Origin: Neohoeflea coraliihabitans
GTDB taxonomy: Bacteria; Pseudomonadota; Alphaproteobacteria; Rhizobiales; Rhizobiaceae
Assembly (NCBI RefSeq): GCF_019334345.1
Contig: NZ_JAHWQX010000001.1
Span: 875,001 to 939,000 of the forward strand
Reading direction: 5' to 3'
DNA length: 64,000 nucleotides
Position 1 is the first letter of the stretch. Each line of letters begins with the position of its first letter. The notes beneath the pieces were generated by a model. That model did not search any database. It was not told the DNA's origin and saw only the letters and a list, made by a program, of their open reading frames with translations. Positions 24,747-33,965 of the stretch are shown here, in pieces. Made by a program: the position numbers and the translations under genes.

Positions 24747-26052
24747 GGGGCTCCTCGAGCGTCTGGCGCGCATCTGGGAAGGCGTCGACCATCCCTTCCT
24801 CATCCATCCGGCAGGCAACCTGACCTTCGCCGATATCCTCGGCCAGCCGCCGGTTGATCTGACCTCGGTGCATCGCGGTGATGTCGTCGCTCTCATCGGC
24901 GATTTCGACGCGCGTTCGGTTCATACATTGCTGCGCCTGTTCGATCTTGGCGCGATCGTTGTCCCGCTGACTGCCGCCACCCGGGCACAGCACGATTATT
25001 TCCTTGAGACGGCACTCGTCGATACGGTCATTGATGCCGCTGGAGTACACCGGCGCGAGAACAGGCACCTCCGTCCCCGGACCCATCCCTTGCTGGAGGA
25101 ACTGCGAAACGATGAGACAGCCGGACTGATCCTGTTTTCCACAGGCACCACCGGGCAGCCCAAGGCCATTCTCCACGATCTCGACCATTTCATCCGTCGC
25201 TTCGACCGGCCGAATCCGGGCTTGCGCGCTCTGAGTTTTCTGCTCTTCGACCATATCGGCGGTCTGAACACTCTGCTGCAGGCTCTGTTCAATCGCCGCG
25301 TCATCGTCGCGCCGAGCGGCCGCACGGTCGATGCTGTCCTCGACGATTGCCGCCGCCACGGTGTCGAGGCGCTGCCCGCCACCCCGACCTTTCTTCGCAT
25401 GCTGCTTTTGAGCGGCGCCGTGCCGCAGGGCGTGCCGGAGACCATCCGCCTGATCACCTACAGCACCGAGCGCATGGACCAGCCAACGCTGGATGCCTTG
25501 TGTGCCTTGTTGCCGGATGTCGAGTTTCGCCAGACCTTTGGCATGTCGGAACTGGGGATCATGCGCGTTGCCAGCAAGGCCCGCGACAGTCTGTTCTTCA
25601 ACCTCGGCGGCAGAGGCGTCGAAACGCGAACGGTCGATAATGTGCTCTGGATTCGCACGCCGGCGCGCATGCGCGGCTATCTGAACGCGCCCTCCCCCTT
25701 CGATTCCGAAGGCTGGTACAACACCGGCGACATCGTTGTGGAGCGCGACGGCTTCTACAAGGTGACCGGGCGCGCCGATGACGTGATCAATGTCGGCGGG
25801 CTGAAATTCATGGCAGCAGAGGTCGAGCAGGCCGCGCTGGCGCTCGACGCGGTGCTCTTTGCCAAGGCTGTCGGCCGCGACAATCCGCTGACCGGACAAC
25901 ATGTGGAACTGCTGGTGCAACCGGTGCCGGGAGCGAACCTCGACACGGCCGAGCTGAAAGCGCAATTGCAGCAGCGTCTTCCCGCGCACATGATGCCGCG
26001 GCGCCTGCGCATAGATGCAGTGCCGGTCAGCCACCGCTATAAGCTGGTCTGA
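24730..26052 (+). CDS. ANL-family adenylate-forming ligase (acyl-activating)
   Basis: A 440-residue AMP-binding enzyme. Visible motifs are the P-loop-like LFSTGTTGQPKAI, the TFGMSELG adenine motif, YNTGDI, and RADDVINVGGLKF at the hinge. It is about 80-100 residues shorter than usual acyl-CoA synthetases, mostly in the N-terminal part, as in small ligases that load carrier proteins. The final lysine region reads VPVSHRYKLV, with the catalytic Lys near the very end. It probably activates a carboxylic acid for the upstream carrier protein; the acid cannot be told. Confidence 0.82.
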   Translation: MSAASEGLLERLARIWEGVDHPFLIHPAGNLTFADILGQPPVDLTSVHRGDVVALIGDFDARSVHTLLRLFDLGAIVVPLTAATRAQHDYFLETALVDTVIDAAGVHRRENRHLRPRTHPLLEELRNDETAGLILFSTGTTGQPKAILHDLDHFIRRFDRPNPGLRALSFLLFDHIGGLNTLLQALFNRRVIVAPSGRTVDAVLDDCRRHGVEALPATPTFLRMLLLSGAVPQGVPETIRLITYSTERMDQPTLDALCALLPDVEFRQTFGMSELGIMRVASKARDSLFFNLGGRGVETRTVDNVLWIRTPARMRGYLNAPSPFDSEGWYNTGDIVVERDGFYKVTGRADDVINVGGLKFMAAEVEQAALALDAVLFAKAVGRDNPLTGQHVELLVQPVPGANLDTAELKAQLQQRLPAHMMPRRLRIDAVPVSHRYKLV

Positions 26053-26738
26053 TGAACATTGCTGAACAGATCCGGCGCCTGAAGCATCAGGAACAATCCC
26101 GGGCCCGCGCCGATGCTATCGAGATCCGTGATGATGAAGATCTGCCCGCCGGAATGCTGGTGCCAATCGGCGCCTGGGCGCTGAAAGACCCCGGTCTGAT
26201 CGACGATTTCACCGCATGGCGGCGCGCCTTCAGGCGCTTTTTCCTCACCCGTTTCACCGAAACGCCTGAGCACACCCTAGCCTATCTGAAGAATGTCGCG
26301 ATTGCCGAAGAGGATCGCATCCTGTTCGCCCTGACCACACTCGAAGGACGCGTCATCGGCCATCTCGGCCTGTGCAATATCTCGGCGGAGTGCGGCGAGC
26401 TCGACAATTTCATTCGCGGCGTTTCCGGTGGCCCGCCCAATCTGATGTTTCTTGCCGAGCGTCAGCTCTTGCGCTGGGCATTTTTTGATCTCGGCCTGGA
26501 ACGTATCCTCGCCCAGGTGCTGTCATTCAATTTCCTCGCACACGGGCTGCATGCTCCGCTTGGCTTTGAGGTGCTTGAACAGCGCTGCCTGAGACAATCG
26601 ACCCAAGGCCCGCTGGTCAGTCATTCAACCTGCGAGCCGGAAGACTCGAATGTCAGCTACAAACTGGACCTTCTGGCCCTCGACCGCAGCGTCTTCGAAG
26701 CGCTGGCCGCTTCGGAACCGCGCCGTCCCGCTGATTAA
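26052..26738 (+). CDS. GNAT family acyltransferase (cassette)
   Basis: A 228-residue GNAT of the RimJ/L-like type. The middle has VIGHLGLCNIS and the LERILAQVLSFNFLAHGLHAPLGFE segment that resembles N-acetyltransferases acting on amino sugars. Its ATG shares one base with the ligase stop (TGATG), so it is translationally coupled. In this setting it could move the carrier-bound acyl group onto an amino sugar or lipid head. This is inference from order. Confidence 0.75.
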   Translation: MNIAEQIRRLKHQEQSRARADAIEIRDDEDLPAGMLVPIGAWALKDPGLIDDFTAWRRAFRRFFLTRFTETPEHTLAYLKNVAIAEEDRILFALTTLEGRVIGHLGLCNISAECGELDNFIRGVSGGPPNLMFLAERQLLRWAFFDLGLERILAQVLSFNFLAHGLHAPLGFEVLEQRCLRQSTQGPLVSHSTCEPEDSNVSYKLDLLALDRSVFEALAASEPRRPAD

Positions 26739-26892
26739 GGGAGGCTTCGGCAATCGACGACAGCCGCCCGATTCGCCATCACCGCCCGTCTCACCATTAC
26801 TTTCTGCTAATTTTTCCGGACCTGACCAACCGTTTCTTAACGACACAAAGAGATAGTGCCGTCATGCAATCTGGAGCCAGGCCACTCATACG

Positions 26893-28314
26893 ATGACCAT
26901 CATCAACGCCGCAGAACGGGTTCTGCCAGCAGGCCGCTTCCGGCGTCTGCGGCCGGCGCTTGCCCGCCTTTCTGCGATGAGCACGGGTCAGGGCGAGATG
27001 GCCAAGGCCCAGCGCATGGCACTGATTGCCTTTTCGATCCGCATCATCAGCGCGCTGATCACGTTCTTATCGCAGATCGTCCTGGCCCGGATCATGGGCC
27101 ATTTCGAATACGGCATCTTTGTCTATGTCTGGGTGCTCGCAGTCATTCTCGGCAATCTCTCATGCCTCGGATTTCACACGGCGGTGATCCGCTTTCTGCC
27201 TCAGTACCGTGCCGCCGGCGCCGAAGATCGAATCCGCGGCCTGACCGTGACGGCACGCATTTTTGCCATGCTGTCGGCAACATTGCTGGCCGGCATCGCC
27301 ATCGCCACGGTGCACCTGCTCGGCGAACGTATTCCGGCCTACTACGTCGTGCCGCTGATCATCGGGGCCTTTGCCCTTCCGATGATCGCCCTCGGTGACG
27401 TGCTTGATGGAACGGCGCGCGCCAACAACTGGCCGATCTACGCCCTCAGCCCGACCTATATGGTGCGCCCGACGCTGATCTTGCTGTTCGTTGTCGGCCT
27501 TCTGTATTACTTCGGCGCCGTCAACGCGACACTGGCCCTCATTGCGGCGCTCGTCGCCACTTACGTGACCACCCTCGGCCAGCATGCGGTGATCCTCAGC
27601 AAACTTTGCGGGCAACTCGCCAGGGGTCGGCTCGACATTGATCTGCGCGCCTGGCTGGCTGTCGCCCTGCCGATTTTTCTGATCGAGGGTTTCTACTTTC
27701 TGCTCACCAATTCAGACGTCATCGTTGTCGGCATCTATTTGCCGCCCGAACGGGTGGCCGTCTATTACGCCGCCGCCAAGACCATGGCGCTGGTGCATTT
27801 CGTCTTTTTTGCGGTCAAAGCGGCTGCCGCTCCGCGTTTCTCGAGCCTGGTCTACAGCGGCAATCGTCAGGAGCTTGGTCACTTTGCGAGCCTGACAACC
27901 CGCTGGACCTTCTGGCCCTCGCTGACGCTTGGAGCCCTTGCACTTCTCGCTGCGCCCGTTCTGCTCTCCCTGTTCGGGCCCGGCTTCATCGAGGGCCGCA
28001 CGGTGATGTTCATCCTGTTTGCCGGCATTCTGGCGAAGGCCGCCGTCGGCCCGGCGGAAACCTTGCTGACCATGGCCGGCCATCAGAAGATCTGTGCTCT
28101 GCTTTACGCCAGTGCCTTGGCCATCAACATTGCCCTGAACATCCTTTTGATCCCGCGATACGGGATCGAGGGGGCCGCACTCGCCACGGCGGCAGCCATG
28201 ATCTGCGAAGCTCTCCTCCTGCATCTGACCGTACGCCGAACCCTCGGCATGGTGCTGTTTGCCGGTGTCGACCAGCATGGTCGCTTGGGCCTGTTGCCAC
28301 GGCGGGAGATCTGA
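26893..28314 (+). CDS. Wzx/MurJ-type polysaccharide flippase
   Basis: A 473-residue integral membrane protein with 12 or more hydrophobic segments spread from about residue 45 to the end, matching the polysaccharide transporter family in the MOP superfamily. Recognisable parts are the first helix with IVLARIMGHFEYG and the late ETLLTMAGHQKICALLY and NILLIPRYGIEGAALAT helices, typical of lipid-linked oligosaccharide flippases. A 154-base gap precedes it; the CelD-like gene follows by one base. No glycosyltransferase is in the window. Confidence 0.88.
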   Translation: MTIINAAERVLPAGRFRRLRPALARLSAMSTGQGEMAKAQRMALIAFSIRIISALITFLSQIVLARIMGHFEYGIFVYVWVLAVILGNLSCLGFHTAVIRFLPQYRAAGAEDRIRGLTVTARIFAMLSATLLAGIAIATVHLLGERIPAYYVVPLIIGAFALPMIALGDVLDGTARANNWPIYALSPTYMVRPTLILLFVVGLLYYFGAVNATLALIAALVATYVTTLGQHAVILSKLCGQLARGRLDIDLRAWLAVALPIFLIEGFYFLLTNSDVIVVGIYLPPERVAVYYAAAKTMALVHFVFFAVKAAAAPRFSSLVYSGNRQELGHFASLTTRWTFWPSLTLGALALLAAPVLLSLFGPGFIEGRTVMFILFAGILAKAAVGPAETLLTMAGHQKICALLYASALAINIALNILLIPRYGIEGAALATAAAMICEALLLHLTVRRTLGMVLFAGVDQHGRLGLLPRREI

Positions 28315-28315
28315 C

Positions 28316-29599
28316 ATGGCGAGCAAACCCGTTGTTGATGACCATGTCGGTAGCCAGGCCAACACGCTTCTCGGCGAGCTTGCCTCCATGTCGGCGGCGC
28401 GTCCCGTCGCCGAACTCGAGATCGACGTTGGCCGCGAGGGCCGGCAGCTGGTCACCTACAATGCCCGCGCCGGGTACAGTCTGCGCACGGAGCTCGACCA
28501 CCTGACCAACCGCGTCGTGGAGCCGAATGTCTTTTTCTCCGCACGCTTTCTGGCACCGGCCATGCCGCGCCTGGATGACCGCCAGGTCCGCCTGCTGCTC
28601 ATTCGCGACGAGAACGCCCGCTCGTCGCGCATGCGGCTGATGATGCCGTTCTCCATCGAAAAGCCCGGACTGGCCGTCGGGCCGAACATCCTGCGTGCCT
28701 GGGCCAACCCGTTCGGACCGCTCGGCACACCCTTGCTCGACGCGGAAGGCGGTGCCGAAACGCTCGACAATCTTCTTGAAGGCCTCGCGCGACCGGGCAG
28801 CGGCTTTCCAGAGGTCCTGGTGCTGCCCGATGTGCGGATGCAGGGACCGGTCATCAGCCTGCTGCGAGCGGTCGCCATCGACCGGAATTTGCCGATCAGC
28901 GAGACGGGCTTCACGGAACGACCGATGCTGGAAAGCAATCTCGAGGCCGACGACTATCTTGCCGCGGCAATCGGCAAGAACCACCGCCGCGAGATGCGCC
29001 GCCAATGGCGTCGGCTGTCCGAACGCGGCACGCTCAGCTACGTTGTCGCCCGTCAGCCCGACGAGGTGCGGCATCATCTCGAGGAGTTTCTGACCCTTGA
29101 AGATAGCGGCTGGAAAGGCCGGCAGCGTACCGCCATGGTGGCAGACCGGTACCGGGCCGCCTTTGCGCGCGAAGCCATCAACGGGCTGGCCGAACACGAT
29201 GCCGTGCGCATTCATACCCTGTTGCTCGACGACGAGCCGATCGCATCCATGATCGTGTTCATCGCCTCCGGCGAAGCCTACACCTGGAAGACCGCCTACA
29301 ATGAAGAGTATGCATCCTATTCACCGGGCAAGCTGCTCGTCGAAAAACTGACCGAATGGCACCTTGATGATCCGAACATCAGCAGGACGGATTCCTGCGC
29401 CGTGCCCGATCACCCGGTCATGTCTCGCCTCTGGAGCGAAAGGATGCGCATGGGCACGCTGATTATCGGTTTGCGTCCCAACAGCGACCGGGAAGTCCGC
29501 CAGGTCTCCGCGACCCTTCACATCTACAAGAACACCCGCAACATGGCCCGTCTGATCCGACAGAAGATCCGCGGCCTCGCCGCCCGGCGTCGCCCGTAG
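28316..29599 (+). CDS. CelD/FemAB-like GNAT (PF13480-type)
   Basis: A 427-residue protein. The segment GKNHRREMRRQWRRLSERG followed by EEFLTLEDSGWKGRQRTAM is the hallmark of the CelD/BcsL-type acetyltransferase domain (about 215-385), which is related to FemAB aminoacyl transferases. GGGAG precedes the ATG at 28316. Family members accompany cellulose or other exopolysaccharide genes. Coupled to the flippase, it probably modifies the exported glycan or its lipid carrier. Substrate unknown. Confidence 0.82.
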   Translation: MASKPVVDDHVGSQANTLLGELASMSAARPVAELEIDVGREGRQLVTYNARAGYSLRTELDHLTNRVVEPNVFFSARFLAPAMPRLDDRQVRLLLIRDENARSSRMRLMMPFSIEKPGLAVGPNILRAWANPFGPLGTPLLDAEGGAETLDNLLEGLARPGSGFPEVLVLPDVRMQGPVISLLRAVAIDRNLPISETGFTERPMLESNLEADDYLAAAIGKNHRREMRRQWRRLSERGTLSYVVARQPDEVRHHLEEFLTLEDSGWKGRQRTAMVADRYRAAFAREAINGLAEHDAVRIHTLLLDDEPIASMIVFIASGEAYTWKTAYNEEYASYSPGKLLVEKLTEWHLDDPNISRTDSCAVPDHPVMSRLWSERMRMGTLIIGLRPNSDREVRQVSATLHIYKNTRNMARLIRQKIRGLAARRRP

Positions 29600-29602
29600 C
29601 GC

Positions 29603-31240
29603 TCAGTTCCCAACTTCTCCGGCGGCCTTGTCGCGCAGTTCACGCCGGATCACCTTGCCGGTCGTGGTCACCGGCAAGCTGTCGACGAAAGCGATTTCCC
29701 GAGGATATTCGTGGGCCGACAACCGCTCCTTTACAAAGGTCTGGATGTCGCGTCGCAACGCCTCATCGGCCGTTTGTCCATCCGCCAGGACTATATAGGC
29801 CTTGACGATCTCCGTACGGATCGGGTCCGGCTTTCCCACAACTGCTGCCAGGGCCACCGCCGGATGGCCGATCAGGCAATCCTCGATTTCGCCAGGTCCG
29901 ATGCGAAAACCGGAGGAGGTGATGACATCATCATCGCGGCCGAAAAAGCTGATAAAGCCCTCATCATCCAACACGCCCTGATCTCCGGTCAGCATCCAGT
30001 CGCCGACGAATTTGCTTCTGGTCGCCTCTTCGTTGCGCCAATAGCCCAGAAACATCGCCGGATCGGGACGCCGCACAGCGATCTGTCCGACAGTGCCGGC
30101 CGGCATTAAGGCTCCTGTTGCATCGATGATCGCCACGTCATGTCCGGGCACCGGGCGACCGATTGCGCCCCCCTTGCTCACGTCCCGGGCGGCGCAGGAT
30201 GACAACACGGCGTTGCACTCCGTCTGGCCGTAAAACTCATTGATCGTCAACCCCAGCGCCCGTTGCCCCCACTCATAGGTGTCGCGTCCGAGCGCCTCTC
30301 CTGCTGAGCTGACCGTCCGCAATCGCAGTCGGTAGCGCGCCGCCGGATTTTCGACCGAGCGCATGATCCGCAGCGCGGTGGGCGGAATGAAGGCGTTGCG
30401 CACACCCATCTCCTCAAGTATCCGGAAGGCCAGCTCGGGATCAAATTTCTGTGCTGGCGAGGAGACCACCGGCACACCCAGAAGCAGCGCCGGAAGCAGC
30501 ACATTCAACAACCCGCCAGCCCAGGCCCAATCGGCCGGCGTCCACATAAGGTCATCCGGTTGCGGCATGAATTCGTGGTGAAACTGGATGCCCGGTATGT
30601 GGCCCGCCAACACCCGGTGCCCATGCAGGGCACCTTTCGGCGCACCGGTGGTCCCGGAGGTGAAGATCATCAGCGCCGGGTCATCGCGACCGCCGATCAC
30701 ATTGATCGGTTCCTGCCGGTAGGCACTGATCAGCGCATCCATGCGGTCATCCCAGCCGCGCGACTCACCGCTGACAACGATATGTTCCAGCGCCGGCAGC
30801 GAAGAGCGGATGGCCTGAACCTTGTAGGCGCCCTCACGGGTCGAGACGATGGCACGCGCGCCGGAAGCGGCCAGGCGGTGCTGAAGTCCCTCGACGCCGA
30901 AAAGCAACGCCAGCGGCACGCTGATCGCCCCCAGTTTGAAGATCGCCATATGGGCGATGACGGTGTCAAATCCCTGCGGCAACAGCAGCGCCACGCGATC
31001 GCCTGCACCAACACCGAGAGCCTGCAACGCCCTGGCAAAGGCATTCGAACAGCCGGACAATTCGCCGTATGTCATCTCCAGATGTTGCCCGTCAGGCGAA
31101 TAATGCGTCAGGCAAACTCGATCCGGCTCCCGTTCGGCCCAGTCATCACAGGCCACCCGGGCGATGTTGAAATCACCGGGCACGTCCCATCGAAAGTCGC
31201 GATACAGCTCTTCATATGATCGGTTTCGATCAATACGCAC
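29603..31240 (-). CDS. AMP-binding acyl-CoA synthetase, medium-chain (ACSM)-like
   Basis: A 545-residue ANL ligase. It has IFTSGTTGAPKGALHGH (P-loop), FYGQTECN, WMLTGDQG, RDDDVITSSGFRIGPGEIE and the C-terminal catalytic lysine in PVTTTGKVIRREL. The WTPADWAWAGG segment is typical of acetyl/medium-chain acyl-CoA synthetases. It uses a GTG start. The gene converges with the CelD-like gene, separated by three bases, and lies downstream of the MatB-like gene on the same strand. The acid substrate is not clear. Confidence 0.88.
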   Translation of the reverse strand: MRIDRNRSYEELYRDFRWDVPGDFNIARVACDDWAEREPDRVCLTHYSPDGQHLEMTYGELSGCSNAFARALQALGVGAGDRVALLLPQGFDTVIAHMAIFKLGAISVPLALLFGVEGLQHRLAASGARAIVSTREGAYKVQAIRSSLPALEHIVVSGESRGWDDRMDALISAYRQEPINVIGGRDDPALMIFTSGTTGAPKGALHGHRVLAGHIPGIQFHHEFMPQPDDLMWTPADWAWAGGLLNVLLPALLLGVPVVSSPAQKFDPELAFRILEEMGVRNAFIPPTALRIMRSVENPAARYRLRLRTVSSAGEALGRDTYEWGQRALGLTINEFYGQTECNAVLSSCAARDVSKGGAIGRPVPGHDVAIIDATGALMPAGTVGQIAVRRPDPAMFLGYWRNEEATRSKFVGDWMLTGDQGVLDDEGFISFFGRDDDVITSSGFRIGPGEIEDCLIGHPAVALAAVVGKPDPIRTEIVKAYIVLADGQTADEALRRDIQTFVKERLSAHEYPREIAFVDSLPVTTTGKVIRRELRDKAAGEVGN

Positions 31241-31435
31241 GTCGGCTCAATCCCTTCAAATACGCCCAGCCAGGACGCGCTTCACAATCGCCGAGCGTTA
31301 CGATCAAGAGCGACCGGACTCTCCACGGATCAGATTGCCCCGCAACGGCCCCAAGGCTCGTCGAGGGCGGCTGCGACTATGCAAGAGTTCGCATAGTGTG
31401 TCCAACGCACGCACAGGCTTCAGGGCCGCACCGGA

Positions 31436-32989
31436 TTACCCCATGGCGCCAAACCCGGCGAACAGGTCGCGGAAGCGCTCGCGCAACAGCGATTTCTGCA
31501 CCTTGCCCATGGCGTTGCGCGGCAATGCATCGACGACCACGAAGCGGCTTGGATGCTTGTACCGCGCCAGTGAGGAAGCACATTCCGCGAGAATCGCATC
31601 GGTGTCGATTTCCCCCTCGTCCTGTTCATCGGCCGGCTGCGCTTGCGCGGGCACCAGCACGCCGACGACGGCCTCGCCGAAGTCGGGATGCGGCACACCT
31701 ATCACGGCGCTTTCGAGCACCCCCTTCTGGGCATCGAGCACCAGTTCCACCTCTTTCGGATAGACATTGTAGCCCCCGGAAATGATCAGGTCCTTGCCGC
31801 GACCGACGATGTGCACATACCCATCCGCATCGATTCTGCCGAGATCGCCCGTGATGAAGAAACCGTTCTCTCGCAGTTCCTCCGCCGTCTTCTCCGGCAT
31901 GTTCCAATACCCTGAAAACACGTTCGGCCCGCGCACCTCGATCATCCCGACCGCGCCGTCTTCGACAGGATCGCCGCTTTCCGGATCAGTGATCTTCACC
32001 TCCACACCGGGCAGAGGCATTCCGACCGTGCCGGCACGGCGCTCGCCCTCATAGGGATTGAACGTGTTCATATTCGTCTCGGTCATGCCATAGCGCTCGA
32101 GGATACGGTGGCCCGTGCGTGCCGCGAATCGCTCATGCGTGTCAGCCAACAACGGCGCCGAGCCGGAAATGAACAGCCGCATCCGCTCGGTCAGAGCCTG
32201 ATCAAGGCGCGGATCGCTCAACAGGCGCGTGTAGAAGGTCGGCACGCCCATCATGGTCGTCGCCCTCGGCAGGGCGGCAACAACCGCATCGAGATCGAAT
32301 TTCGGCAACAGGATCATCGAACCGCCGGCGACAAGCATCGTGTTGGTCGCGACGAACAATCCGTGTGTATGGAAAATCGGCAGGGCATGCAGCAACACGT
32401 CATCCGCCGAGAACTGCCAGAGTTCGGCCAGTGTTTCGGCATTGGAAACCAGATTGCCATGACTGAGCATCGCCCCTTTCGAGCGGCCGGTGGTTCCGGA
32501 GGTGTAAAGCAGCGCCGCCAGGTCATCCGCGCTGCGGGCAACCGGCGCAAAATCCGGACTTAGCTCCAGCGCCCGGTCCGGCAATGAGCCCCCGCCGGCC
32601 GCGTCCAGCGTCATGATCATCGCGTTGTGCCGTTCGGCAATTGGCGCAAGCTCCTCGCTCCGGCCCGGATCGCACACCAGCATGCGCGCGCCGCTGTCTT
32701 CGATAAAGTAGGACACCTCGTCCCTGGTGTAGGCGACATTCAACGGCAGGAACACCAGGCCGGCCTGCACGCACCCCGCATACAGCGCCAGCGCATCCGC
32801 CGATTTTTCGACCTGCGCCGCCACCCGGTCGCCGGCCTCTAGACCCGCAGCGCTGAGAGCGGCCGCCATCTGCCCGGCGCGCGCAACAAATCCCGCATGG
32901 GTCAGCGTCTCGCCACCGGGAAGGTGCAGAAACGGCGTATCACGCCCGGCGTGAATGCCGAGCAGCGTGTCATAAAGCATGTTGGTCAT
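31436..32989 (-). CDS. Malonyl-CoA synthetase (MatB-like)
   Basis: A 517-residue ANL ligase resembling MatB, which makes malonyl-CoA from malonate. It shows LLYTSGTTGRSKGAMLSHGN, the LPIFHTHGLF motif, YGMTETNMN with the N-x-x-N pattern common in MatB, and GRGKDLIISGGYNVYPKEVE. The last catalytic Lys is in RNAMGKVQK. Malonyl-CoA could feed 3-oxoacyl synthesis for the nearby cassette, but no malonate transporter or decarboxylase is near. Related methylmalonyl or other short diacid use is possible. Confidence 0.85.
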   Translation of the reverse strand: MTNMLYDTLLGIHAGRDTPFLHLPGGETLTHAGFVARAGQMAAALSAAGLEAGDRVAAQVEKSADALALYAGCVQAGLVFLPLNVAYTRDEVSYFIEDSGARMLVCDPGRSEELAPIAERHNAMIMTLDAAGGGSLPDRALELSPDFAPVARSADDLAALLYTSGTTGRSKGAMLSHGNLVSNAETLAELWQFSADDVLLHALPIFHTHGLFVATNTMLVAGGSMILLPKFDLDAVVAALPRATTMMGVPTFYTRLLSDPRLDQALTERMRLFISGSAPLLADTHERFAARTGHRILERYGMTETNMNTFNPYEGERRAGTVGMPLPGVEVKITDPESGDPVEDGAVGMIEVRGPNVFSGYWNMPEKTAEELRENGFFITGDLGRIDADGYVHIVGRGKDLIISGGYNVYPKEVELVLDAQKGVLESAVIGVPHPDFGEAVVGVLVPAQAQPADEQDEGEIDTDAILAECASSLARYKHPSRFVVVDALPRNAMGKVQKSLLRERFRDLFAGFGAMG

Positions 32990-33170
32990 CGGGTAGCTCT
33001 CCCCTCATTTGAGACATTTCTACCACCGCCGATGTCGGATCGCCGTGATGGGCGCCAGTGTGTACGCTCAGCCGTGCTAAGCTGCACTTGGCGCGGCGCA
33101 AGCGTTGTGCAATGAAGAATATGTGTTCTGAGCAAAAACGAGTACCCTTCTTGCGGCCGGGGAGGATGCC

Positions 33171-33959
33171 ATGTCGTCTGTTGAACGAAATAATATCACC
33201 ATCTCCGGGAACGGGTCCCGTCCCATGATTTTCGCGCATGGCTTTGGCTGCGATCAGAACATGTGGCGCTTCGTGGCTCCGGCTTTTGCGGATGACTTCA
33301 AGGTCGTGCTGTTCGACCATGTTGGCGCCGGGCGCTCTGATCTCAGCGCCTACAGCTCCGAGAAATACGGCTCGCTCGCAGGTTATGCCGATGACCTTGT
33401 CGAGATCGGCGAGGAGCTCGAGTTGCGCGATGCGGTGTTCGTCGGTCATTCCGTCAGCGCCATGATCGGGGTGATGGCATCCATCAAGGCACCTGGGATG
33501 TTTGAGAGCCTCGTCCTTGTCGGACCCTCTCCCCGTTACATTGACGATGCGGACTATCGAGGCGGTTTCAGCCGTGCCGAGATCGAGGAATTGCTCGATT
33601 CGCTGGCGGACAACCCCATGGGCTGGTCGGCAGCTATGGCGCCAGCCATCATGGGCAATCCTGACCGCCCGGAACTCGGCGAAGAACTGACCAACAGCTT
33701 CTGCAGGACCGACCCCGATATCGCGCAGGAATTTGCGCGTGTGACATTCATGTCCGACAGCCGCGGCGATCTGCCCAAGGTGCCGGTGCGCGCCCTTGTA
33801 CTGCAGTGTCGCGATGACATTATCGCATCCGAGCAGGTCGGAGAATATGTTCATCGGCACCTGCCCGAGAGCCAGCTCGTCCTCCTGAACGCCACCGGTC
33901 ATTGCCCCAATCTGAGTGCGCCGGATGAAGTGATTTCGGCCATGCGGTCCTTTCTCTAG
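33171..33959 (+). CDS. RsbQ-like alpha/beta hydrolase
   Basis: A 262-residue hydrolase closely resembling RsbQ and its relatives (the plant receptors KAI2 and D14 share the fold). The catalytic Ser is in FVGHSVSAMIGVMA, the Asp in LQCRDDIIA, the His in NATGHCPNLSAP. The early HGFGCDQNMWR and FDHVGAGRSD are family signatures. GGAGG precedes the ATG. In Bacillus subtilis RsbQ makes or supplies a small ligand for the PAS domain of RsbP. Here the next gene begins with a PAS domain and starts only seven bases later. Confidence 0.88.
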   Translation: MSSVERNNITISGNGSRPMIFAHGFGCDQNMWRFVAPAFADDFKVVLFDHVGAGRSDLSAYSSEKYGSLAGYADDLVEIGEELELRDAVFVGHSVSAMIGVMASIKAPGMFESLVLVGPSPRYIDDADYRGGFSRAEIEELLDSLADNPMGWSAAMAPAIMGNPDRPELGEELTNSFCRTDPDIAQEFARVTFMSDSRGDLPKVPVRALVLQCRDDIIASEQVGEYVHRHLPESQLVLLNATGHCPNLSAPDEVISAMRSFL

Positions 33960-33965
33960 GTGGTG

